Part shown: positions 1-5,345 of the stretch, one piece after another
Layout of the letters: every line of letters starts with the position of its first letter
Position numbering within the stretch: the stretch's first letter is position 1
Assembly (NCBI GenBank): GCA_041609895.1
Contig: JBFIPX010000225.1
Coordinates: forward strand, 1 to 5,345
DNA from: JAHHLP01 sp041609895
GTDB taxonomy: Bacteria > Bacteroidota > Rhodothermia > Rhodothermales > JABDKH01
Reading direction: 5' to 3'
DNA length: 5,345 nucleotides
Position numbers and translations under genes: made by a program
The notes under the pieces: model-generated
Database searches by the model: none
Told to the model about the DNA's origin: nothing
Seen by the model: the letters and a program-made list of their open reading frames with translations, nothing else

Positions 1-1
1 G

Positions 2-283
2 TTTTTGAGGTGGTTTCGGATGACGTGGACGGTCAACCCCCTGCTGCGCTTCTTCGAGGAGCGTGAACTGGATTCACCGACACTGTACCTCATGGGCGAA
101 GAGGATTATATGTTCCTGCCCGCCGTCAAGAACCTCATTCGAAGTCACGCGAACAGCATTCTGAAAGTAATCGATGGCGCCGGGCACGTGTGCAACGTGG
201 AGAAACCGCAGGATTTCAATCGACATGCGATAGAGTTCATGCACGCGAATCGTCTCTCCGTCTCACCTGCCCTTCCCTCTTGA
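2..283 (+). CDS. Alpha/beta hydrolase, C-terminal fragment (5' end outside window)
   Basis: This is the last 93 residues of an alpha/beta-hydrolase-fold enzyme; the frame is open to the left edge, so the true start is upstream. Two catalytic-triad elements are visible. The acid is probably Asp35 of the fragment, in LYLMGEEDYMF, the usual strand-turn-Asp pattern after strand 6. The catalytic His is His62 in DGAGHVCNVEKPQDFN, the classic GH..n.E.P..fn ending of this superfamily. The nucleophile Ser and oxyanion region lie outside the window, so substrate and reaction cannot be told. The first in-window TTG or ATG codons would give only a truncated domain and are not real starts. The stop lies 11 bases before the exonuclease start, so the two genes may be co-transcribed. 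The superfamily call is firm; the specific function is unknown. Confidence 0.85.
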   Translation, partial: FLRWFRMTWTVNPLLRFFEERELDSPTLYLMGEEDYMFLPAVKNLIRSHANSILKVIDGAGHVCNVEKPQDFNRHAIEFMHANRLSVSPALPS

Positions 284-294
284 TACCGAATCCG

Positions 295-1098
295 ATGCAC
301 CTGGAAAGACCGCTTGTCTTCTTCGACCTCGAAACTACGGGCATAGACGTGGAGCATGATCACGTCATAGAAATTGCTCTTGTAAAGGTCCTGCCCGATC
401 GCACGAAGAAGGAGTTCGAAAGCCTTGTCAACCCCGGAAGATTCATTCCTCCTGAAGTCACCGAGCTTACCGGCATCAGCGACGACGATGTTAAGTCGGC
501 CCCGACATTCGAGGAGATAGCAGACGACCTCGAGACCCTACTCGAGGATGCCGACCTTGCGGGCTACAACGCCGTCAAGTTCGACCTGCCCGTGCTGCAG
601 AAGGAGTTCGAGCGTCTGGGGCGGACCATGCCGGGACCGAACGATCAAGTCGTTCTTGACGCATGGGAGATCATGCGCAAGTTCGAACAACGTACGCTCG
701 GATGGTCGTTGAAGTACTATCTGGACCGGGACTTCCCGGACGCGCATCGGGCGATGGTCGACGTTGCCGCCACGGAGGACATCATGCGCGAACAGATTCT
801 TAGATATCAGCTGAGAGGGACTCCGAAAGAGATTGTCGCAACGTTGCGCCACCCCTTCCTGGACAGTGGCCGACGCCTCAAGGTCGATGGTGACCACGTA
901 ATCGTGTGCTTCGGGCGATACAAGGGACACACGCTTAAGGATCTGACCGAAAGCGACCCGAGCTACATCACGTGGATGATGGAGAATATGGACCGGGAGG
1001 TGGTCGACATCCTGCGTCAATACATTCACTTCGACCAGTCCGAGGTGGGCGCGGTACCCCCTGTGCTTGAGAATGGTTCTACCGGCCCAGCCGTCTAA
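295..1098 (+). CDS. 3'-5' exonuclease, DEDDh (DnaQ-like) family with ExoX-like C-terminal domain
   Basis: A 267-aa nuclease expected to remove nucleotides from 3' ends with two metal ions, in the DnaQ/PolC-epsilon/ExoX superfamily. All DEDDh residues are visible: ExoI at 8-17 (VFFDLETTGI, Asp11 and Glu13), ExoII around 91-98 (YNAVKFDL, Asp97) and ExoIII at 151-156 (HRAMVD, His151 and Asp156). Residues about 190-245 form a second small domain with CFGRYKGHTLKDL and DPSYITWMM, which matches the C-terminal domain of exodeoxyribonuclease X-like proteins (fGkykG...dp.Yi.Wm). I chose ATG 295 because the conserved fold begins directly after it and it follows the hydrolase stop by 11 bases. An in-frame GTG at 190 would overlap the hydrolase by 94 bases and add unconserved sequence. 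No Shine-Dalgarno motif is seen. A role in DNA repair or proofreading is inferred; it is not part of a polymerase here. It converges with the minus-strand gene ending at 1121. Confidence 0.92.
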   Translation: MHLERPLVFFDLETTGIDVEHDHVIEIALVKVLPDRTKKEFESLVNPGRFIPPEVTELTGISDDDVKSAPTFEEIADDLETLLEDADLAGYNAVKFDLPVLQKEFERLGRTMPGPNDQVVLDAWEIMRKFEQRTLGWSLKYYLDRDFPDAHRAMVDVAATEDIMREQILRYQLRGTPKEIVATLRHPFLDSGRRLKVDGDHVIVCFGRYKGHTLKDLTESDPSYITWMMENMDREVVDILRQYIHFDQSEVGAVPPVLENGSTGPAV

Positions 1099-1120
1099 AC
1101 GGTAAGCGGCGAGCGCACGC

Positions 1121-2101
1121 TCAACCACTGCCATTCCCTCGCGACTCGAGGCACAGCTCGTAAAGAATCGGGAAATGATCCGACCCTGAGTTCGGCAATC
1201 GCTTTATGAGCCTGTGACCGAACTCGTCCGACAAGAAGATGTGGTCGAGCGGCCATCGGAGTATTGGGTTCTTCGCGTGAAATGTGCTGTATAGTCCGCG
1301 TCCGCGCCGGGGATCTCTCAAGCCACTGATATCCTGAAACAGCTGTGTCGTTCGCGACCATGCCACGTCGTTCAAATCGCCCATTGCTATTACCGGGCCT
1401 GTCATTTCCTGAATGAAACCCCCAGCGAGAATCAATTCTACATCCCGCTCGGCGGAATCCTGTTGTTTGTCGGGGCGCGGAGGGCGCGGATGAAGACAGA
1501 CCAGCGTGATGTGTTTACCCGACGGCATCGCCAAAGTGGCAAAGATCGAGGGTACCTTGTCGTCCGCAAGATGCCTCACCTCGTAATCGATGATTTCGAA
1601 CCTCGAATAGAGAATCATTCCATACGTGTTGCTTTGCGGAAGACGTACCGAATACTTGAAGTCGTGCGCCAGCTCGGCGACGGCATCATCCCACCATTGA
1701 TCGGTTTCGAGTAGCAGCACGACGTCCGGTTCATGCTTCGAAATCATTTCCAGATACGCGGCGAAGTTGCGATTCTCCATAAACACGTTGCCATTGAACA
1801 GGCGAATCCGCTCGGAGGCGTTCTCACATCGAAAGACTTCCTTACCGCCAATGAGCGTGTATGGCGCGATCTGGTAAACTTGAACGAAGAAGGCGGCGGC
1901 AAGCAGAGATGCGATCGAAATGTCGAGCGTCGTCCATGCCGTGACCACCAACATATAGAGCGCCAGCGTAATGCCTGCCGCCACGGCCACCTGCATCCGC
2001 GGGAAGTCGAATATGCGGATCCACCACTCTGAGCCCCGCAGCACCGGGATAACGGTAGCGAGGACAAGAACAACGCTCACGACATGGAGCCACCACCTCA
2101 T
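1121..2101 (-). CDS. Membrane-anchored endonuclease/exonuclease/phosphatase (EEP) family protein
   Basis: A 326-aa protein with two parts. The N-terminus has three hydrophobic segments (about 5-21, 37-55 and 58-80), probably membrane-spanning. Residues about 97-317 are an EEP (DNase I/exonuclease III-like) metallophosphodiesterase domain. Active-site elements are in order: LFNGNVF (Asn105), VVLLLET (Glu132), CLHPRPPRP (His204), MGDLND (Asp242, Asn244), PLDHIF (Asp286) and GSDHFPI (Asp308, His309), so the domain looks catalytically intact. With three spans and a cytoplasmic N-terminus the domain would face outside the cytoplasm; that topology is inference. Similar layouts occur in YafD-like EEP proteins of unknown substrate, and nuclease, phospholipase or sugar-phosphatase activity cannot be told apart from sequence. 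The ATG overlaps the folA stop as ATGA, which suggests translational coupling and makes this the last gene of the thyA-folA block. No Shine-Dalgarno motif precedes it. Confidence 0.9.
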   Translation of the reverse strand: MRWWLHVVSVVLVLATVIPVLRGSEWWIRIFDFPRMQVAVAAGITLALYMLVVTAWTTLDISIASLLAAAFFVQVYQIAPYTLIGGKEVFRCENASERIRLFNGNVFMENRNFAAYLEMISKHEPDVVLLLETDQWWDDAVAELAHDFKYSVRLPQSNTYGMILYSRFEIIDYEVRHLADDKVPSIFATLAMPSGKHITLVCLHPRPPRPDKQQDSAERDVELILAGGFIQEMTGPVIAMGDLNDVAWSRTTQLFQDISGLRDPRRGRGLYSTFHAKNPILRWPLDHIFLSDEFGHRLIKRLPNSGSDHFPILYELCLESRGNGSG

Positions 2102-2613
2102 GGACGTCCAGGGGCAGAGCCCTTTCTCACGTAGGTGACGAAGCGATAACCGTCTCGATTCTCGACAATTGTCGGCTGGTACATCTCACCGATGAGATGC
2201 TCGTACTCGGGAAAGTAGGTATCTCCTTCGTGCTCACCTTCCACCAGCGTCAGCTCCAGCCGGTCCGCCCGCTCGATGAACTGCTCGTACACGGTCCCGC
2301 CACCGCCGATGTAGATCGTATTCTCTTCCGACAAAGCCGACATGGCGGACTCGGCATTTGGGTAGGTCTCGATATCCGGGTATTCGTCGAGCTTTTCTCG
2401 ACTCGTAAGCACCACGTTTCGCCGATTTGGCAACGGTTTCCCGAACTGGTGCACGATTGACTCGAACGTGGTTCGACCCATGAGGAGCGGATGTCCGGTT
2501 GTCAACCGTTTGAATCGCTGCAGATCCTCGGGTATGTGCCAGGGAAGATCAAGGTCGCGCCCGATAACGCGGTTCTTCTCAGCGAGCGCGGCTATGATAA
2601 CGATCTCAGGCAT
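2098..2613 (-). CDS. folA: Dihydrofolate reductase
   Basis: A 171-aa enzyme that reduces 7,8-dihydrofolate to tetrahydrofolate with NADPH. Family landmarks run the full length: IIAALAEKNRVIG (6-18), LPWHIPEDL with catalytic acid Asp30 (E. coli Asp27), MGRTTFESI (45-53), PNRRNVVLTSR with Arg64 for the folate glutamate, the Gly-rich NADPH turn IGGGGTVYEQF (102-112), and GDTYFPEYE (130-138). The turn has four glycines then Thr, one residue more than E. coli IGGGRVYEQF; otherwise it is normal. I chose ATG 2613 because the family fold begins within a few residues of it. An in-frame GTG at 2640 would add nine residues (MAFRSTASP) and place the start 3 bases after the thyA stop, which remains possible. 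Neither has a Shine-Dalgarno motif. It sits directly downstream of thyA, whose product dihydrofolate is its substrate, and its stop overlaps the next gene's ATG. Confidence 0.95.
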   Translation of the reverse strand: MPEIVIIAALAEKNRVIGRDLDLPWHIPEDLQRFKRLTTGHPLLMGRTTFESIVHQFGKPLPNRRNVVLTSREKLDEYPDIETYPNAESAMSALSEENTIYIGGGGTVYEQFIERADRLELTLVEGEHEGDTYFPEYEHLIGEMYQPTIVENRDGYRFVTYVRKGSAPGRP

Positions 2614-2643
2614 CGGGGACGCGGTGCTTCGGAAGGCCACCTG

Positions 2644-3438
2644 CTAAACGGCAACCAGGCCCCTGATATGAGGATGGTGCTGATAGTCGATGACCTCGAA
2701 ATCGTCGAAGCGATAGTCAAAAAGAGAGGAAGGCTTTCTTCTGATGTGCAATTGCGGAAGCGGGAACGGTTCGCGGGTCAGCTGCAGCTGTACCTGTTCC
2801 AAATGGTTGCTGTAGATATGACAATCTCCGCCGGTAAATACAAAGTCGCCAACGTCAAGGTCGGTCTGCTGAGCTACCATGTGAGTGAGCAGCGCATACG
2901 ACGCAATGTTAAACGGTAGCCCGAGAAAGCTGTCAACGCTGCGCTGATACAGTTGACAGCTGAGGCGCCCTTCCGCCACATAGAACTGAAACAGCATATG
3001 GCACGGTGGAAGCGCCATCTCTTCGATCTCGTCCACCTTCCACGCACTCACGATGATTCGGCGCGAATCGGGGTTTGAGCGGATAAGGTCGAGGGCTCGT
3101 GACATTTGATCGTGGATCGTTCCGTCGCGCCCCTCCCATCTGCGCCACTGCTTGCCGTACACCGGCCCAAGGTCACCATCCTCGTCCGCCCACTCGTCCC
3201 AGATAGTCACTCCGTTCTCCCGCAGGTAGCTGACGTTCGTATCGCCGCTCAAAAACCAGAGAAGCTCGTGGATAATGCTTCGGAGATGCAGCTTCTTGGT
3301 GGTAACCACCGGGAAGCCATCGGAGAGGTCAAAGCGCATCTGGCTACCGAAGACGCTACGTGTGCCGGTGCCCGTACGATCGTGCTTCGTGACGCCATGG
3401 TCGAGGATGTTCTGGAGGTAGTCTAGGTACTGACGCAT
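2644..3438 (-). CDS. thyA: Thymidylate synthase (ThyA type)
   Basis: A 264-aa synthase, the same length as E. coli ThyA, which methylates dUMP to dTMP with 5,10-methylene-tetrahydrofolate and releases dihydrofolate. It aligns with E. coli ThyA along its whole length with the same numbering: DRTGTGT (Arg21), HELLWFLSGDTN (58-69), TIWDEWAD (78-85), LGPVYGKQWR (90-99), DSRRI with Arg126/Arg127 from the partner subunit, PPCH with nucleophile Cys146, QRS with Arg166, Asp169, LPFNIASYALL (Asn177), and HIYSNH with His207 and Tyr209. The C-terminus ends VAV, equivalent to E. coli VAI, the flexible tail that closes the active site. ATG 3438 gives the exact family start (MRQYLDYLQ). The leader before it is pyrimidine-rich without a Shine-Dalgarno motif. 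It is the first gene of the thyA-folA-EEP block and would be read from a promoter in 3439-3653. Nothing looks broken. Confidence 0.98.
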   Translation of the reverse strand: MRQYLDYLQNILDHGVTKHDRTGTGTRSVFGSQMRFDLSDGFPVVTTKKLHLRSIIHELLWFLSGDTNVSYLRENGVTIWDEWADEDGDLGPVYGKQWRRWEGRDGTIHDQMSRALDLIRSNPDSRRIIVSAWKVDEIEEMALPPCHMLFQFYVAEGRLSCQLYQRSVDSFLGLPFNIASYALLTHMVAQQTDLDVGDFVFTGGDCHIYSNHLEQVQLQLTREPFPLPQLHIRRKPSSLFDYRFDDFEVIDYQHHPHIRGLVAV

Positions 3439-3653
3439 GGAACAGGAACAAGGTCGGGATTACGTCCGTGCAGAGATGGAAGCCGGGGGGAGACCGTCCA
3501 CACTGGGGTTTGACAATTTATGAATTAGCCGGCCCATCCGCACACCACAGAAAATGGGCAACCAAGAAGCAATTACCGGCCCGATCATGACGAAACCTCT
3601 TATCGACAACTTGGTAGCCTTCCTCCGAAGAAAAGATTGCAAAAGACGCCAAG
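3439..3653. promoter_or_regulatory. Divergent intergenic region upstream of thyA and the 86-aa ORF
   Basis: These 215 bases lie between the thyA start (minus) and the small plus-strand ORF, and are the only place a thyA promoter can lie without entering the neighbouring ORF. The most AT-rich patch is around 3510-3526 (TTGACAATTTATGAATT). It contains a consensus-like TTGACA on the plus strand, but I find no partner -10 box at 16-18 bases, and no clear TAnnTTTG-type box on either strand, so no promoter is called precisely. An imperfect 16-base direct repeat lies at 3523-3538 and 3571-3586. Open frames on both strands here have mixed third-position composition and no recognisable protein. Confidence 0.4.
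3523..3586. repeat. Imperfect direct repeat pair upstream of thyA
   Basis: AATTAGCCGGCCCATC at 3523-3538 recurs as AATTACCGGCCCGATC at 3571-3586. The two differ by one base missing after AATTA and one base added before the final ATC, and their starts are 48 bases apart. Each copy contains CCGGCCC. They sit within the thyA upstream region, so they could be binding sites for a regulator or chance similarity in a GC-rich background. Nothing else in the sequence decides between these. Confidence 0.3.
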
Positions 3654-3914
3654 ATGGATCCAAATCTCCACCAAAAAATGGGTATTCATCACCTGAATCG
3701 GGTGCTGGACTATTCGCAGTTCGTCGCGGACAACGGCAAGGCTACCGTGCATCTGACGCAGGAGGACTGGCACGTGGTAGCGGATACACTCTTCCGGATG
3801 GAAACGCCCGATGAGATGCTGCCGGAAGCGATTCAGGACTACCGACTCGCCGATGGCAACCAGGTAATAGAGCTCACCACGAAAGACTGCCTCATTACGG
3901 TCGACATGATGTAG
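3654..3914 (+). CDS. Hypothetical protein, 86 aa, no family recognised
   Basis: A small acidic ORF that I do not recognise. From about residue 14 its codons mostly end in G or C, as in the neighbouring genes, while the first dozen do not. This supports coding for most of its length and leaves the start open: ATG 3654 (MDPNLHQK) or in-frame ATG 3678 (MGIHHLNRV). An in-frame TAG at 3615 bounds the upstream extension. No signal peptide, membrane segment, Cys cluster or catalytic motif is visible. The pattern suggests a compact alpha/beta domain: a strand then helix (KATVHLTQEDWHVVADTLF), and two C-terminal strands (QVIELTTKDCLITVDMM). It is divergent from thyA and converges with apaG, so it is probably a single-gene unit. 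No Shine-Dalgarno motif; the leader is A-rich. A chance ORF cannot be excluded. Confidence 0.6.
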   Translation: MDPNLHQKMGIHHLNRVLDYSQFVADNGKATVHLTQEDWHVVADTLFRMETPDEMLPEAIQDYRLADGNQVIELTTKDCLITVDMM

Positions 3915-3921
3915 TCGGCAA

Positions 3922-3944
3922 GGTCACCAGGACCATTCCATTTT
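3922..3944 (+). terminator. Weak candidate terminator between convergent genes
   Basis: GGTC at 3922-3925 and GACC at 3931-3934 can pair around a five-base loop, and a T-rich stretch ending in TTTT follows at 3941-3944. It lies 8 bases after the small ORF stop, between that gene and the convergent apaG. The stem is only four base pairs and the T run is displaced, so this is a weak call. Confidence 0.2.
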
Positions 3945-3970
3945 AGCGGATCACTCCCGCCTCGCAACAA

Positions 3971-4354
3971 TCAGTTGGCGGCCGCGCGCAGGTTAAACCG
4001 GGGAATTGCTGCCTTGAAGCGCTCTCCATTCTCGCGCTGCATCAAGAACGTCCCCTCCATGCTGCCTTCGAAGGTGTCGAGAACACAATAGCTATTGTAT
4101 TCGTGCGCCTCGCCGGGAGGAATAACCGGCTGAAGACCCACAACACCTTCGCCTTCGACCTCCTCGATCTTGCCGCGACCGTCGGATATTACCCAGTGGC
4201 GCCTGAGCAGCTGAACTTCAATTGCGCCTTCGTTCTCGATCCTCACGAAGTATCCGAACACGAATCGACCCTTCATGACGTCCGTCTGTCCGTCCAGATA
4301 TAGTGGTCGCACCGTGACCCGAATCGTGTCGGTCAGCGCTTCGTAAGCAACCAT
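3971..4354 (-). CDS. apaG: ApaG family protein (DUF525)
   Basis: A 127-aa single-domain protein, close to the 125 aa of E. coli ApaG, with an immunoglobulin/fibronectin-like beta-sandwich fold. Hallmarks are FGYFVRIENEG (33-43), VQLLRRHWVISDGRG (47-61), VEGEGVVGLQPVIPPGE (66-82), and the C-terminal pattern SYCVLDTFEGSMEGTFLM (88-105) followed by IPRFNL (117-122). The E. coli protein is often labelled a Co2+/Mg2+ efflux protein from a resistance phenotype, but it has no membrane segments and its molecular role is unsettled. Here it is not beside ksgA or apaH as in enterobacteria. It lies 25 bases downstream of the btpA-like stop on the same strand, probably co-transcribed with it. ATG 4354 fits the family start; no Shine-Dalgarno motif is seen, since the leader reads pyrimidine-rich. 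Confidence 0.95.
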   Translation of the reverse strand: MVAYEALTDTIRVTVRPLYLDGQTDVMKGRFVFGYFVRIENEGAIEVQLLRRHWVISDGRGKIEEVEGEGVVGLQPVIPPGEAHEYNSYCVLDTFEGSMEGTFLMQRENGERFKAAIPRFNLRAAAN

Positions 4355-4379
4355 ACTGTGGGAGTCCGGAGGTGGGTTG

Positions 4380-5222
4380 TCAGTTTCTCTGGAAAACTAC
4401 TTCACGCGCAGATCTAAGTCGCGCTACGGTGGACATAAACTCGCGAACTTTCTCGTCGGATACTGGGCCGTGCCAAATGTCGTTTTCCTTGAGTGCGCTC
4501 CCGACGATAAACCCGTCCGCCAACTCGTAGTAATCGCCGACATTCTCGTGCGTGATCCCGCTACCTATTAGGATGGGCAGGGCAGTCGCCTCTTTGACGG
4601 CCCGGAGGTCCTCAAGCCGCGGAACGACCCCGGTTGACGCCCCGGTGACGATGATCCCGTCGGCTAGATGGAGCTCCATCCCGGCGGCGACTTCTCCGAT
4701 CGCCAGATCGCTCGTTAATGCGTGAGCGGCGTGTTTCTTCTTGATGTCGGCAAAAATGGGCAGCCTGTTTCCACCAATCAGTTGTCGGTAGCGGACAACC
4801 TTGCCTGCTGAGGCATCAGCAAATCCTTTGTCGGACACGTGAGCGTACGTCCATCCCTCCGCGCGAATGAAATCACAGTTGGCTGCCACCGCGACCGCGA
4901 GCGCCGTTCGATTACCCTGGAAGAGTACCTGAAGCCCGACGGGAATACGTCGCGCTCGCCTCTTCACGGCGCACGCGACCCGCGTCATGAACGCGGCGAT
5001 TTCGGGCCCCATCTCGCGCTCGTGGACACACGGGAAGTCGCGCATGTTCTCGATGAGGATCCCGTCGACTCCCGCCCCCATGTAGACCTCTGTTTCGGCT
5101 ATCGCCCGCTCCACCGCACTCTCCACACATACGAAGCCGGGTACGCCCGGACTCGGCCCCGTGTGGATCATCGCGATAACCGGCCTGGGACGCTCGAACA
5201 GTTCAGTGAAAGACGCTGGCAT
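4380..5222 (-). CDS. btpA: BtpA/SgcQ family TIM-barrel protein
   Basis: A 280-aa soluble protein of the BtpA/SgcQ family, predicted TIM barrels. Conserved stretches are PVIAMIHTGPSPGVPGF (14-30), GVDGILIENMRDFP (51-64), GLQVLFQGN (96-104), CDFIRAEGWTYAHVSDKG (116-133), IFADIKKKHAAHAL (156-169), ADGIIVTGASTG (187-198), and the phosphate-site-like ILIGSGITHENV (217-228) with ADGFIVGSALK (235-245). In cyanobacteria BtpA is needed for stable photosystem I, but homologues are common in non-photosynthetic bacteria and archaea where the reaction is unknown; the symbol marks family membership only. SgcQ sits in an E. coli carbohydrate gene cluster, so sugar-phosphate chemistry is possible. ATG 5222 gives the usual short lead-in to the first strand. 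No Shine-Dalgarno motif precedes it. It is followed 25 bases later by apaG. Confidence 0.93.
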   Translation of the reverse strand: MPASFTELFERPRPVIAMIHTGPSPGVPGFVCVESAVERAIAETEVYMGAGVDGILIENMRDFPCVHEREMGPEIAAFMTRVACAVKRRARRIPVGLQVLFQGNRTALAVAVAANCDFIRAEGWTYAHVSDKGFADASAGKVVRYRQLIGGNRLPIFADIKKKHAAHALTSDLAIGEVAAGMELHLADGIIVTGASTGVVPRLEDLRAVKEATALPILIGSGITHENVGDYYELADGFIVGSALKENDIWHGPVSDEKVREFMSTVARLRSAREVVFQRN

Positions 5223-5345
5223 CAGAATTCGGAAAAGTGTTGACAGAAAAGCGTAGCTTTACTCCTGAATCGCCCACTGCTCGCCGCCGCAAAACCACTT
5301 CGAAGTCACTAGCCGTCCAACGGAACTCGAATCTTGGCTGTTCCA
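5223..5345. other. Right-edge region: btpA leader or edge of an unidentified gene
   Basis: This stretch holds the btpA upstream sequence and three frames that stay open to the window edge. On the minus strand, one frame ends at TAA 5261-5259 (tail KWFCGGEQWAIQE), 36 bases before the btpA start. Another ends at TGA 5205-5203 inside btpA (tail VKLRFSVNTFPNSDASVFH), overlapping it by 20 bases. On the plus strand, GTG 5237 opens a frame reading VLTEKRSFTPESPTARRRK and onward, with an A-rich leader but only 14 bases from the divergent btpA start. None is recognisable, and 36-46 codons are too few to choose. A plus-strand TTGACA at 5240-5245 has no matching -10 box. Confidence 0.3.

Noticed and set aside
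1091..1122. Small hairpins (CCGT-CTAA-ACGG and GAGCGCACGCTC) between the convergent exonuclease and EEP genes
   Set aside because: Stems are four or five pairs without a following T run on either strand, so they are not credible terminators.
538..1134. 198-aa minus-strand frame across the exonuclease
   Set aside because: It is antisense to a gene with all DEDDh motifs intact. The open frame follows from the GC-rich codon pattern of the sense gene, and the translation resembles no family.
2491..2919. 142-aa plus-strand frame across the thyA/folA junction
   Set aside because: It is antisense to the conserved 3' part of thyA and 5' part of folA, with no recognisable domain.
1121..3438. Phage origin for the thyA-folA-nuclease cluster
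   Set aside because: Phages do carry thyA and folA, but there are no structural, replication or integration genes here, and ApaG, BtpA and an alpha/beta hydrolase flank the cluster as chromosomal genes.
3510..3515. TTGACA as a -35 box near thyA, with a similar TTGACA at 5240 near btpA
   Set aside because: Neither copy has a -10-like hexamer at 16-18 bases downstream, and a six-base match is easily chance.
3460..3663. 67-aa minus-strand frame with a hydrophobic stretch upstream of thyA
   Set aside because: Its third-position composition is mixed, it has no family resemblance, and it would occupy nearly the whole probable thyA promoter region.
3554..3814. 86-aa plus-strand frame overlapping the small ORF in another frame
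   Set aside because: Its second half is a shifted reading of the better-supported 3654-3914 frame and is Gly/Arg-rich without structure. A frameshifted fusion of the two was considered but nothing supports it.
4839..5243. 134-aa plus-strand frame across the btpA-like gene
   Set aside because: It is Arg/His/Asp-rich, low in hydrophobic patterning, and antisense to a well-conserved TIM-barrel gene.

Overview
This looks like an ordinary chromosomal housekeeping segment from a moderately GC-rich bacterium. Nucleotide metabolism (thyA, folA), a DnaQ-fold exonuclease, ApaG and a BtpA-family TIM barrel are typical chromosomal genes, and I see no transposase, integrase, phage structural gene, tRNA, rRNA or CRISPR array. 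None of the start codons I chose has a convincing Shine-Dalgarno sequence upstream. That habit is known from Bacteroidota and relatives such as Rhodothermota and Balneolota. Together with the gene content it makes that assemblage my tentative guess, but it is not established.

Layout. At the left edge (2-283, +) is the C-terminal part of an alpha/beta hydrolase that starts outside the window. It is followed after 11 bases by a 267-residue 3'-5' exonuclease (295-1098, +) with a DEDDh catalytic domain and an ExoX-like C-terminal domain. Converging on it is a three-gene minus-strand block, read right to left: thyA (thymidylate synthase, 2644-3438), folA (dihydrofolate reductase, 2098-2613) and a membrane-anchored endonuclease/exonuclease/phosphatase-family protein (1121-2101). 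The last start codon overlaps the folA stop codon as ATGA.

Upstream of thyA is a 215-base region without a convincing gene. It probably carries the thyA promoter, and perhaps that of a small divergent ORF (3654-3914, +, 86 aa) that I do not recognise. A second minus-strand pair follows: btpA-like (4380-5222), then apaG (3971-4354) 25 bases further on. The last 123 bases (5223-5345) are either the btpA leader or the edge of another gene. Three frames stay open there and the window is too short to choose.

How the genes work together. ThyA converts dUMP to dTMP and oxidises methylene-tetrahydrofolate to dihydrofolate, which DHFR reduces back, so thyA-folA is a classical functional operon. The attached membrane phosphodiesterase-like protein has no evident role in that cycle. 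The exonuclease fits DNA repair or proofreading. ApaG and BtpA are widespread but poorly understood, and their pairing here may be only positional. I found no previously undescribed system. The most open items are the 86-aa orphan ORF, the membrane EEP protein coupled to folA, and an extra glycine in the DHFR nucleotide-binding turn.
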